From contig CAVRCT010000005.1 of NCBI GenBank assembly GCA_963719645.1, positions 372,001-436,000 on the forward strand: a stretch of DNA of 64,000 nt, given 5' to 3'. The translations under genes were made by a program, and so were the position numbers. Shown piece after piece: positions 1 through 8,545 of the stretch; positions within the stretch are counted from its first letter, which is position 1; each line of letters opens with the position of its first letter. Below the pieces are notes generated by a model. It did no database searches. It saw nothing but the letters and a program-made list of their open reading frames with translations, and was not told the origin of the DNA. This DNA is from CAVRCT01 sp963719645. GTDB taxonomy: Bacteria; Pseudomonadota; Gammaproteobacteria; DSM-16500.

Positions 1-1
1 C

Positions 2-526
2 GGATTGGCGGCGGGTGCGGTGCCATTTATTTCTTACTGGCTGCCTAGCGCAGATACAGAAGCCGCCGCTGAGCCAATTAAAATTGATATCAGTGCCATT
101 CAACCCCGCCAACAATTAACCGTGTCTTGGCGCAGTCAGCCGATTTGGGTGATTCGTCGCACACCGGATATGTTAGCAAGTTTATCGAAGTTAACAGACC
201 AGTTACGTGATCCCGATTCCAATGAAGATCAACAACCGTTCTATGCGCGCAATGAATACCGCTCGATCAAACCAGAAATTTTTGTTGCCATTGGTGTGTG
301 TACGCACCTCGGCTGTATTCCCAATTATCGTCCGGATGTCGGCGGAATTTCACCGGATTGGTTAGGCGGATTTTATTGTCCGTGTCACGGTTCTCGTTAT
401 GATTTAGCAGGTAGAGTTTATAAAGGAGTGCCTGCACCTTTAAATTTGAAAATCCCACGCTATATGTTTTTAAGCGATACCGAAATCATGATTGGCCAAG
501 ATCAAGAAGGCGTTGAGGACACATAA
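2..526 (+). CDS. petA: Ubiquinol-cytochrome c reductase Rieske iron-sulfur subunit (5' end missing)
   Basis: Rieske 2Fe-2S subunit of the cytochrome bc1 complex. It passes electrons from ubiquinol at the Qo site to cytochrome c1 on the periplasmic side. Both cluster-binding boxes are visible: CTHLGC at 299-316 and CPCHGS at 377-394. The N-terminal anchor and Tat-type signal lie outside the window: the reading frame is open to the left edge, and the first in-frame Met (5-7) is in the middle of the usual anchor-to-head region. It stops one base before the cytochrome b ATG (528), the usual petABC order. The coordinate given is the first full codon in frame. Confidence 0.95.
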   Translation, partial: GLAAGAVPFISYWLPSADTEAAAEPIKIDISAIQPRQQLTVSWRSQPIWVIRRTPDMLASLSKLTDQLRDPDSNEDQQPFYARNEYRSIKPEIFVAIGVCTHLGCIPNYRPDVGGISPDWLGGFYCPCHGSRYDLAGRVYKGVPAPLNLKIPRYMFLSDTEIMIGQDQEGVEDT

Positions 527-527
527 C

Positions 528-1751
528 ATGTCACACGGAACAAATCGATTGGTGAAATGGTTTTACGAACGGTTTCCCATTCGTGAATTTGATGAGAAAC
601 ATTTTTCGGGTTATTACGCGCCGAAAAATTTTAATTTTTGGTATTACTTTGGTTCATTCTCATTGCTTGTTTTAGTGTTGCAAATTATCACAGGGATTTG
701 GTTGACCATGGAATATGTGCCAACTGCGGATCAAGCGTTTTCTTCCATTCAACACATTATGCGCGATGTCAATTATGGTTGGTTGCTGCGCTTTATGCAC
801 ACGACCGGTGCTTCTGCATTTTTTGTGGTGGTTTATTTGCATATGTACCGTGCCCTGATTTATGGCTCGTATCGAGGGCCGCGGGAATTGCTTTGGTTGA
901 TTGGGATGTTAATTTATATCACCTTGTTGTTAGAAGCGTTTACAGGCTATGTGCTGCCGTGGGGACAAATGTCTTATTGGGGTGCGGAAGTGATTACCTC
1001 ATTTGCCAGTGCGATTCCTTGGGCGGGAAAATTTCTCGTCGTGTGGTTGCGCGGTGACTACAATGTCTCAGGTGTCACATTGCATCGGTTTTTTTCTCTG
1101 CATGTGATTGCGGTGCCGCTGGTGTTGCTTGCGTTAGTGTTCTTGCACTTGGTCGCACTTCATTATGTCGGCTCCAATAATCCAGACGGGATTGATATCA
1201 AGCACAACAAAGATAAGCAAGGCCATCCAGTCGACGGCATTCCATTTCATCCTTATTACACGGTCAAAGATTTAGTGGGGGTGGTGGTATTTTTAATTAT
1301 TTATTTCACGATTGTTTTTTATTTGCCGAAATTTGGCGGCTTATTTTTGGAACCTGAAAATTATCTCCCAGCGAATCCATTACAAACGCCAGAACATATT
1401 GCACCAGTTTGGTATATGACGCCGTTTTATGCGATTTTACGCGCTGTGCCAAATAAATTTTTAGGCTTGTCAGCCATGGCGAGCGCAATTGGTTTCATGT
1501 TTGTCTTGCCTTGGTTGGATCGCAGTCCTGTGCGCTCCATTCGTTACAAAGGCATTTTTTCAAAAATTGCGATCACGGTGTTTTTGATTTGCTTTATTGG
1601 GTTGGGTTATTTGGGTATTGCGCCGGTGACACCGGTGCATTCTTTCTTGGCGCAAATTTTTGCGGTCGGGTATTTTTTATTTTTCTTAAGTATGCCTTTT
1701 TATACGGCGTATGAAAAAACGAAGCGTGTGCCGGAGCGAGTGACAGAATGA
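528..1751 (+). CDS. petB: Cytochrome b of the bc1 complex
   Basis: Membrane subunit of ubiquinol-cytochrome c reductase that carries hemes bL and bH. The 407-aa product has the usual length and multiple membrane helices. The paired heme histidines lie in RFMHTTGASAFF...YLHMYRAL and HRFFSLHVIAVP...HLVALH. The Qo-site motif normally read as PEWY is PVWY here (residues 293-296), a variant I recall from other gammaproteobacteria. The ATG at 528 is chosen over an in-frame TTG at 492 because it directly follows the petA stop and gives the family N-terminus (MSHGTNRLVKWFYERFP). Its TGA overlaps the petC ATG by four bases, so the two genes are translationally coupled. Confidence 0.97.
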   Translation: MSHGTNRLVKWFYERFPIREFDEKHFSGYYAPKNFNFWYYFGSFSLLVLVLQIITGIWLTMEYVPTADQAFSSIQHIMRDVNYGWLLRFMHTTGASAFFVVVYLHMYRALIYGSYRGPRELLWLIGMLIYITLLLEAFTGYVLPWGQMSYWGAEVITSFASAIPWAGKFLVVWLRGDYNVSGVTLHRFFSLHVIAVPLVLLALVFLHLVALHYVGSNNPDGIDIKHNKDKQGHPVDGIPFHPYYTVKDLVGVVVFLIIYFTIVFYLPKFGGLFLEPENYLPANPLQTPEHIAPVWYMTPFYAILRAVPNKFLGLSAMASAIGFMFVLPWLDRSPVRSIRYKGIFSKIAITVFLICFIGLGYLGIAPVTPVHSFLAQIFAVGYFLFFLSMPFYTAYEKTKRVPERVTE

Positions 1752-2452
1752 AAAAATATCTATGGCTATTCCTCGCGGTATTTTTTTGTAGCACGTCATT
1801 GCATGCTGAGGAAGTTGCGCTGCAATTAGACAGTGCGCAAATTAATTTAGAGGATATCAACTCTGTTAAACGCGGTGCAAAATTTTTTGCATCTGTTTGC
1901 ATGGCGTGTCATACAGCCGTTTATTTACGCTACAACAAATTGGCAGAAGAGTCCGGTGTGCTCTATGATAAAATGCCAGTGAATGTGAAGAGCTGGCCGA
2001 ATGGCATAACGCCGCCGGATTTATCGCTTGAGGTGGATGCCAGAGGAGCGGATTGGGTTTATACCTATTTACACAGTTTTTATGTGGATACATCGCGTCC
2101 GAGCGGTGTGAATAATTTATTGGTTCCCAATACGGCAATGCCGGGTATTATCATGGCGTTTCAAGGGCCGCAACTTTACAGTGGTAACTTACCCAGTTTA
2201 TCCATGTTAGGTAATCAACTTGAGTGGTTTGATTTATTAACGTTGCAGAAACAAGGCACGATGACGTCTGAGCAATTTGATCAAACGATGCGGGATGTCG
2301 TAGATTTTCTTGCTTATGCGGCTGAGCCTTTTCATGAGCAACAAGTAAAATTGGGCCGCTGGATAATAGGGTTTTTAATTATTTTATTTGTTTTCATGTA
2401 TCTGTTAAAAAAATCTTATTGGCACATGCTAAAAAATAAGCGGAAAAAATGA
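1748..2452 (+). CDS. petC: Cytochrome c1 of the bc1 complex
   Basis: Heme-c subunit that receives electrons from the Rieske protein and hands them to soluble or bound cytochrome c. It has an N-terminal signal peptide (MKKYLWLFLAVFFCSTSLHA), a CMACH heme-attachment motif at residues 51-55, a later Met-containing region suited to the sixth heme ligand, and a C-terminal membrane anchor around residues 202-222 followed by a lysine-rich tail. The 234-aa length is normal. The start overlaps the petB stop (ATGA), and its own stop overlaps the next gene in the same way, so the operon continues beyond the complex. Confidence 0.96.
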   Translation: MKKYLWLFLAVFFCSTSLHAEEVALQLDSAQINLEDINSVKRGAKFFASVCMACHTAVYLRYNKLAEESGVLYDKMPVNVKSWPNGITPPDLSLEVDARGADWVYTYLHSFYVDTSRPSGVNNLLVPNTAMPGIIMAFQGPQLYSGNLPSLSMLGNQLEWFDLLTLQKQGTMTSEQFDQTMRDVVDFLAYAAEPFHEQQVKLGRWIIGFLIILFVFMYLLKKSYWHMLKNKRKK

Positions 2453-2982
2453 TAATTCGAAATTGGTTCACTAAAAGAATACGCGCGACGTTATTTCATT
2501 CGCTCAATAAATTACAAGAAGTTATTTTTATAATTTATCTCAAGCGTGATTATCCTGCTTATCGAGAGGTTTACGAAAAAAAATTACATGAAGCACGTGC
2601 AGCTGTTATGCAAGCGATGCAAAGAGCGCGTCGTTGGTTGGCGGAAGACGAGCTAGAAATGTTTGAACAGCTTATTGAAATTTTATCCTCGCTCAATCAG
2701 TTGAAGTCTCGCATCAATAACCATGATTCGTTTGAAATCGGCGAACAGGAGTTTCGTTTGCTGTTGGCGAGTTTGAAACAAATTTTTCTGGCGCTTGCGA
2801 TTGGAAAGTCATTTGATTTAGTGAATTTGCAAACCGCTATTCTTGGGTTTGAAGAAGTGAGTCAATCGGCTTTGCAAGTCATAACGATTGATCCACTGGT
2901 GTTGATTTTATTTTTGCGAGATTTGCAGGCGTTGCATAGGTGTTTAATGGTAACACTAGGAGTTAACTGCATATGTTTGTAA
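2449..2982 (+). CDS. Alpha-helical hypothetical protein coupled to the bc1 operon
   Basis: A 177-aa protein I do not recognise. It is almost entirely helical, with charged stretches (for example YREVYEKKLHEARAAVMQAM) and no signal peptide or clear membrane helix. Its ATG overlaps the petC stop by four bases and its 3' end overlaps the next gene by ten, so the three are probably co-transcribed. The helical pattern resembles the soluble domain of FUSC/aromatic-acid-exporter proteins. Together with the FUSC-like protein encoded next, it may form a two-gene version of that family. That functional link is inferred only from context. Confidence 0.6.
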   Translation: MIIRNWFTKRIRATLFHSLNKLQEVIFIIYLKRDYPAYREVYEKKLHEARAAVMQAMQRARRWLAEDELEMFEQLIEILSSLNQLKSRINNHDSFEIGEQEFRLLLASLKQIFLALAIGKSFDLVNLQTAILGFEEVSQSALQVITIDPLVLILFLRDLQALHRCLMVTLGVNCICL

Positions 2983-3842
2983 CTGTAACCAACAACAAAT
3001 TCCGCTATGCCATCAGCATGGCGCTAGCTGCTCTCATTTCATCAAGTGTTGCCATGGTATGGGACAAGCATGATCATTGCCTCATTGCACTCTCCGCACT
3101 GTATGTGATGCAAACCTCCATAGGCAATGCCTTGTATCAAGGAATGAAAAAATGCTTGCAACTTATTGTACTGGTGTTGCTCGCGACTTGGTTTGCTCAC
3201 TCCGCGACATTTCTATCTATCACGTTGCAAAATGTTTTGATAGGTACTGCTATCGGCATTGCAGCGAATCTTTTTATTTTCCCACGCAAAGCTGACATTG
3301 AATTTCGTCAAGCGCTGCTGCCAATTTTATGGGTCTATCAAAATTATTTAAAAAACATATTGGAGTGCATTCAGAAAAAATCGGCATTGCAAAACAACGC
3401 AGCCTTAGAGAAATCTATTTTAGCATTCCCTGACTGGGTAACAAAAAGAGGCTTTGATGTCGGATTGCAAAAAGGTTACCAATTTTTTTTCATTAAAGTC
3501 GAGCAAGTGGCAGAAGTATTATTCACATTACATTATTTAGCGCGCCATGCATTCGAAAGCGACTTGTTAGAAGTAACAGAAGAAACGTTGCAAAAGTGTG
3601 CCGCCCAAATCGATGGTTTTTTCGCTGCATTACGGCAAGCATTAGCTCTGCAACCCCTCACGCATGAAGTACGCCCTTTTGAAGAAGAAATTAATGCATT
3701 AGAAAAACAATTTTATCTATTGGCGCCGAATAGTATTGAGTTATTGGATTTACGTGAAGATTATATTTATTTTGCAGAATTTATTTATTGCTTACGCGAT
3801 CTGGATCGATATTTGACGAAGATGGGGGAGGCGCTTCGATAA
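2973..3842 (+). CDS. FUSC-family (aromatic acid exporter-like) membrane protein
   Basis: A 289-aa protein with several hydrophobic segments in the first 110 residues (AISMALAALISSSVAMV, LIVLVLLATWF, VLIGTAIGIAANLFIF), then a long helical cytoplasmic domain. This layout is that of FUSC/YccS-type proteins linked to export of aromatic compounds, but it has only one membrane half. The start is supported by AGGAG at 2958-2962, ten bases upstream of the ATG. It overlaps the preceding helical gene by ten bases. A second FUSC-like gene lies at 34455-35513. The substrate is unknown. Confidence 0.65.
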   Translation: MFVTVTNNKFRYAISMALAALISSSVAMVWDKHDHCLIALSALYVMQTSIGNALYQGMKKCLQLIVLVLLATWFAHSATFLSITLQNVLIGTAIGIAANLFIFPRKADIEFRQALLPILWVYQNYLKNILECIQKKSALQNNAALEKSILAFPDWVTKRGFDVGLQKGYQFFFIKVEQVAEVLFTLHYLARHAFESDLLEVTEETLQKCAAQIDGFFAALRQALALQPLTHEVRPFEEEINALEKQFYLLAPNSIELLDLREDYIYFAEFIYCLRDLDRYLTKMGEALR

Positions 3843-4186
3843 TTGTTTTTAGACAAATTATTATATACAAATCCCCCTTGTTCCCAATGGCACTAGCTTA
3901 AGAACTGTCGTCCCGGAATTTAGTAGCTCTTAACGAGCGCCTTTTGCTCGTTTAGAGCTACTTAATGTCCGGGATCCATCTTCAATTTATCGCCCTCTTG
4001 CTTTTAACTTATATGCTTTAAGCAAAATGGATCCCGGACATTAACTGGCGCTAAATTCGCAAAAAGCGCTCATTAAGCGCCAGTAAATTCCGGGACGACA
4101 GTTCTTAAGCTAGTGCCATTGGGAACAAGGGGGATTTATATAAAAACAATTTATATAAAAATAAATTCTCAAGTAATGTTTAAAAT
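3843..4186. repeat. Intergenic region filled by a 265-bp palindromic element (family R1)
   Basis: No gene here. Positions 3871-4135 hold a near-perfect palindrome. Both ends read ATCCCCCTTGTTCCCAATGG inward, and the interior has long inverted arms around an asymmetric core containing TTAACTTATATGCTTTAAGC. The same element recurs at 6037, 30366, 34033, 40421 and 40933 in both orientations. It has no open reading frame, so if mobile it must be moved in trans (MITE-like). Confidence 0.9.
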
Positions 4187-5074
4187 TTAGCAAACATCAA
4201 GACTCGTCTTAACCGGTCTCTCTGCCAAACTGCTTTCCCCCGCATAAAGCGCCTCAGCGCCCCACTCCGACCAAGAACCATCATACAGCGCATTATTCTC
4301 AGCAAAATTTGCCAAGTCCAACACGACATTCAAAATCGGTGCAGTCATGCCAGAGCCACAAGTACTGACAATCGGTGCTGACAATTCAACGCCAATTTCA
4401 GTGAGTGAACGACGAATTTTTTCAAACGGAAAAAACTTTCCCTCGGCATCAAAAAAATTCGTGTAAGGAAAACAAAAGCTCCCTGGAAGATGGCCAGGTC
4501 GAGTTCCCGGGCGGGGATCTTTGCCGCCAGCAAAGCGCAAGGGATGTCGCACGTCAATCACTTGCTCGCTGGGGTGGACACAATTCATTTTCATTTGTGC
4601 CAATGTGCGAATGTATTCGGGTTTGACGGCGGCTTGATATTGCTTAGGAGAGACATTCACATCACCGGCTTCAGTTTTGCCGCCGTATTTTTCCCATGCA
4701 GCCAAGCCACCGTCTAATATATAAAGTTGATGCGGATTGTGTCCAAAAATGCGAAACATCCAAAATGCTCGACAAGCGGTGTGCAGATCACTGTTGTCGT
4801 AAAAAATAATTTTGTAATCATCTCGAATCCCTAATGCACTTAATTTTTCACTGATGAGTGTTTCATCCTGAATTAACATATTGGGGACAGCATGATTCGG
4901 ATCATGAAATAAATTTAAATCGAGAAATTGTGCATCAATAATATGTTTCTCAGCAAATTCTTTTTTTGCATCGCGCGCAGCGGCAGGTAAATGCCAACTG
5001 GTATCTAAGATCACCACGGATTTTTGGCTTTTGCGAAACTTATCTAATTGAGTCGGGTTAATTAACCAAGGCAT
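4187..5074 (-). CDS. sseA: Thiosulfate/3-mercaptopyruvate sulfurtransferase (tandem rhodanese)
   Basis: A 295-aa protein with two rhodanese domains. The inactive N-terminal domain covers roughly residues 1-135 (VVILDTSWHLP, LYILDGGLAAWEKYGG). The catalytic C-terminal domain has an active-site loop CGSGMTA, close to the CGSGVTA of mercaptopyruvate sulfurtransferases and unlike the basic loop of thiosulfate-specific rhodaneses. It would transfer sulfur from 3-mercaptopyruvate to an acceptor in the cytoplasm. It lies 41 bp downstream of ctaE on the same strand and may be read from that transcript. Length and start (MPWLINP) are normal. Confidence 0.9.
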   Translation of the reverse strand: MPWLINPTQLDKFRKSQKSVVILDTSWHLPAAARDAKKEFAEKHIIDAQFLDLNLFHDPNHAVPNMLIQDETLISEKLSALGIRDDYKIIFYDNSDLHTACRAFWMFRIFGHNPHQLYILDGGLAAWEKYGGKTEAGDVNVSPKQYQAAVKPEYIRTLAQMKMNCVHPSEQVIDVRHPLRFAGGKDPRPGTRPGHLPGSFCFPYTNFFDAEGKFFPFEKIRRSLTEIGVELSAPIVSTCGSGMTAPILNVVLDLANFAENNALYDGSWSEWGAEALYAGESSLAERPVKTSLDVC

Positions 5075-5115
5075 AGGTCAGTCTTCTTCTTACCAATAAT
5101 AGTTGAGAAAGCCTA

Positions 5116-5994
5116 TTATAACCAATAAACAAAAACAAACAAAAATAACCATACTACATCGACAAAATGCCAATACCATGAGACGGCGGCAAAGGCAAAG
5201 TGATGATGGGGTTTAAAATGTCCTTTTAAACAACGGATTAATATCACTGTCAACATGGTTAAGCCCAATGTGACATGCACCGCGTGAAAACCGGTTAGCA
5301 TAAAAAAAGTAGTGCCATAGATGCCGCTGCCTAAGGTTAAACCTAATTGCTGGTAGCTTTCTGAATATTCGAAGGCTTGGCAGCATAAGAAAATCACGCC
5401 CAATAAAATTGTTAAACAGACGCCACCTATCATTTGCAGACGGCGGTTGGTTTGCAATCCCCAATGTGCCCAGGTAATACAGACTGCACTGCTGAGCAAT
5501 AAAAGAGTATTGAGAGCAGGAATGCCCCAGGGGGCGATGACATTTTTGGGGCCTGTAAATAAAGAAGGGTTAGGGTTTTTTAATAGCGGCCAGAGTGCTT
5601 GAAATTGCGGCCAAAGCAGCGTGTGAGTTTCTTTTTCACCGATCAGTCCGCCGAGTAGCGGCACGGCATAAATGCGAACATAAAATAATGCGCCAAAAAA
5701 AATACCAAAAAAAGCGATCTCAGAGACAATAAACCACACCATGCCCCAGCGATAACTGCGATCCAGTTGTGGATTATGCAAGCCGTGCAGGCTCTCAGTG
5801 ATCACCGCATGAAACCAACCAAATAACATATATATCAGTAAAATCGCACCGCCCATTACAAAATAATGGCCATACCAATGATCATGAATCACATTGATGA
5901 TGCCGGTTAAGATGAAAAATAAGCTGATGGAACCGAGTATAGGCCAATGGCTGGGTGCGGGTAAAAAATAAGGTTTGTTTTTTTTCATTTTCAT
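5116..5994 (-). CDS. ctaE: Cytochrome c oxidase subunit III
   Basis: Subunit III of an aa3-type heme-copper oxidase, about 292 aa with seven membrane helices. Family signatures are visible: FLPAPSHWPILGS near the N-terminus, SEIAFFGIFFGALFYVR, and the C-terminal GFHAVHVTLG and SWYWHFVDVVWLFLF. Three ATGs occur in a row at 6000, 5994 and 5988. AAGGA directly abuts the first and is optimally spaced from the second, so 5994 is preferred. It is separated from ctaG by a 420-bp repeat insertion rather than the tight spacing usual in this operon. Confidence 0.95.
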   Translation of the reverse strand: MKMKKNKPYFLPAPSHWPILGSISLFFILTGIINVIHDHWYGHYFVMGGAILLIYMLFGWFHAVITESLHGLHNPQLDRSYRWGMVWFIVSEIAFFGIFFGALFYVRIYAVPLLGGLIGEKETHTLLWPQFQALWPLLKNPNPSLFTGPKNVIAPWGIPALNTLLLLSSAVCITWAHWGLQTNRRLQMIGGVCLTILLGVIFLCCQAFEYSESYQQLGLTLGSGIYGTTFFMLTGFHAVHVTLGLTMLTVILIRCLKGHFKPHHHFAFAAVSWYWHFVDVVWLFLFVFVYWL

Positions 5995-6000
5995 TTTCAT

Positions 6001-6420
6001 TCCTTTAACAGTGGGCTAATGTTGCTTTTTATATAAATCCCCCTTGTTCCCAATGGCACTAGCTTAAGAACTGTCGTCCCGGAATTTACTGGCGCTTAAT
6101 GAGCGCTTTTTGCGAATTTAGCGCCAGTTAATGTCCGGGATCCATTTTGCTTAAAGCATATAAGTTAAAAGCAAGAGGGCGATAAATTGAAGATGGATCC
6201 CGGACATTAAGTAGCTCTAAACGAGCAAAAGGCGCTCGTTAAGAGCTACTAAATTCCGGGACGACAGTTCTTAAGCTAGTGCCATTGCCCCTTGTTCCCC
6301 TTTTCAAAGTGGGAGACCTGCTAAGCCGCTTTGTATTTTAACAGCGAAAGTTGCTTAGCAGGTCTCCCACTTTGAAAAAGGGGGAACAAGGGGGATTTGT
6401 ATAAAAATAATATCTCGAAT
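6001..6420. repeat. Composite repeat: R1 palindrome plus R2 hairpin inside the oxidase operon
   Basis: No gene here. An R1 element starts at 6037 and, instead of its usual right end, runs at about 6287 into a second palindrome (R2, to 6396). R2 has arms containing CAAAGTGGGAGACCTGCTAAG and the reverse complement CTTAGCAGGTCTCCCACTTTG. Both outer ends carry the same CCCTTGTTCCC/GGGAACAAGGG tips. This looks like one element nested into the end of another, placed between ctaG and ctaE. Confidence 0.85.
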
Positions 6421-6954
6421 TCAATCCATATTCTTTCTCACTTCAAACAACGTATAAGCCAACGTGATCGTATGCAACTCAATCGGTAATTGCTTATCAA
6501 CACGAAACACCACCGGCATATCTTTTTCTTCCCCGGGCTTTAATGTTTGCTGAGTAAAGCAAAAGCACTCAATTTTATGAAAATATTGCGCGGCCACTGC
6601 GGGCGAGAAACTCGGAACAGCTTGCACTGTCATGATAGTTGGCGAATTATTTTTAACGTGAAAAATAATTTTCGTAATTTGCTCAGGCAGCACGGCAATT
6701 TCATTCGTGCGTGAATAAAATTCCCAAGGCAAGCTTGCATTATTCACCGCAATAAATTGCACGAGTACCGGCTCAGTGTGAACCAGAGATCCTGTGTCAC
6801 TCGTTTGAATTTCGGCAACATTGATTCCACCATTTAATCCGGTTTTTTTACAGACCAGACGATACAACGGTGATAACGCAAAACTGAAACCAAACATCAG
6901 CAGTGCCAGGCAAGTGGTTATCAGAATGATTTTTTTCCCTTGAAAATTAGCCAT
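6421..6954 (-). CDS. ctaG: Cytochrome c oxidase assembly protein CtaG/Cox11
   Basis: Copper chaperone that delivers copper to the CuB site of subunit I. The 177-aa protein has one N-terminal membrane anchor (IILITTCLALLMFGFSFALSPLY) and a periplasmic immunoglobulin-like domain. The copper-binding CFCF motif sits in KIECFCFTQQTLKPGE, followed by the conserved acidic and proline region (DMPVVFRVD). It lies just downstream of ctaD (12 bp gap) in the usual ctaD-ctaG-ctaE order. Length is normal and the product looks intact, although its presumed client ctaD is frameshifted. Confidence 0.94.
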   Translation of the reverse strand: MANFQGKKIILITTCLALLMFGFSFALSPLYRLVCKKTGLNGGINVAEIQTSDTGSLVHTEPVLVQFIAVNNASLPWEFYSRTNEIAVLPEQITKIIFHVKNNSPTIMTVQAVPSFSPAVAAQYFHKIECFCFTQQTLKPGEEKDMPVVFRVDKQLPIELHTITLAYTLFEVRKNMD

Positions 6955-6966
6955 GCGGTCACTCCG

Positions 6967-8533
6967 TTATGATATATCAGGCGCTGTTTGAAAAGTGTGA
7001 TACGGCGGAGGCGACTCAACAGTCCACTCTAATCCATGCGCCCCTTCCCAAACGCGAGCACTCGCTTTTTTCCCACCGCGGACCGTGATAATAATATTAT
7101 AGAGAAAAATTAATTGCGCGAATCCCAACACAAATGCACCGATGCTTGCCATCTGATTAAAGTCAGTATATTGCAACGCATAATCAGGAATGCGACGCGG
7201 CATACCGGCCAACCCTAAAAAATGCATCGGAAAAAAAGTAACATTGACCGAGATCACCGTTAACCAAAAATGCAATTTCCCTAATGCCTCATTGTAGTAA
7301 TGCCCCGTCCATTTCGGCAGCCAAAAATAAATGCCCGCAAAAATAGTGAAAAGCGCGCCAGTGACTAAAACATAATGAAAATGTGCGACCACAAAATACG
7401 TATCAGTGATATTGATAATCCGCGGGAACAATTGCCAGCATCAATCCAGACAATCCACCGATCGTAAATAAAATCACAAACGCAATCGCAAATAACATTG
7501 GTGTTTCAAACGAAAGAGAGCCGCGAAAAATTGTGGCAACCCAATTAAAAACTTTGATGCCAGTGGGTACCGCAATCAACATCGTGGCATACATAAAAAA
7601 TAATTGCGCACCCAGCGCTAATCCCGATGTAAACATATGATGCGCCCAAACCATAAACGATAATAATGCAATGGCCGCAGTCGCCAGCACCATAAATTTG
7701 TAACCAAATAATTTTTTGCGACTAAAGGTTGGAATGATTTCTGAAATAATACCAAATCCCGGCAAAATCATAATATACACTTCAGGATGAGCAAAAAACC
7801 AAAACACATGTTGATAGAGGACCGGATCGCCACCACCGGCCGCATTAAAAAAACTGGTGCCAAAATGCCGATCAAACAGCATCATGGTTACCGTACCCGC
7901 TAGAACAGGCATTGCGACAATTAATAAAAACGAAGTGATTAACCATGTCCAAACAAAGAGAGGTAATTTCATCATCGTTAAATTCGGCGCGCGCAAATTT
8001 AAAATCGTTGTCATGATGTTAATGGCACCCATGATCGATGAGAGCCCCATCAAGTGAATCGAGACAATTAAAAAATCGGTACTCGGTGGACCATACAACG
8101 TTGAAAGCGGTGCATACATCGTCCAGCCAAAATTGGGCCCGCCGCCTGCTAAAAATAAAGTGCTGAGCAAAATGGTAAAGGCAAACGGCAAAATCCAAAA
8201 ACTCCAATTATTTAAGCGCGGCAATGCCATATCCGGTGCGCCAATCATTAAGGGAATCATCCAATTCGCTAATCCGACAAACGCAGGCATGATGACACCA
8301 AAAATCATAATCAAACCGTGCAGAGTAACCAATTGATTATAGAAATTGGGATCAAATAAATTCATTCCGGGTTTTAATAATTGCAAGCGAATGAGTTCTG
8401 CCATCATGCCACCGATAAAAAACATCACGCCACTAAAACACAAATACAATGTACCAATGTCTTTATGGTTGGTGGTAAAAAGCCAACGTGAAAGTCCTTT
8501 CGGATGGGCGTCATGCGTTGTTGCATGTTTCAT
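6967..8533 (-). pseudogene. ctaD: Cytochrome c oxidase subunit I, broken by a one-base frameshift
   Basis: Catalytic subunit of the aa3 oxidase. The N-terminal part (8533 down to about 7405) has LHGLIMIFG, the CuB/tyrosine loop HPEVYIMILPG and the HH pair in WAHHMFTSG. The rest (about 7404 to 6967) continues with DTYFVVAHFHYVLV, which carries the last heme ligands. The reading frame breaks between H and D of the normally continuous YQYHDTYFVV: one extra base (the A at 7405, T on the coding strand) turns the next codon into TGA. Both parts together add up to a normal length of about 530 aa with no other damage. This is either a very recent mutation or a base-calling error. The translated N-terminal part alone would lack the HFH heme ligands. 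Confidence 0.9.
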
Positions 8534-8545
8534 TACGATTTCCTT

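Noticed and set aside
638..1057. Second open frame inside the cytochrome b gene
   Set aside because: It lies wholly within petB in another frame, has no ribosome-binding site and no recognisable protein features. Many similar overlapping frames in the window were dropped for the same reason.
2449..3842. One broken FUSC gene split by a frameshift
   Set aside because: The second gene has its own AGGAG ribosome-binding site ten bases before the ATG, and the overlap is typical of coupled genes.
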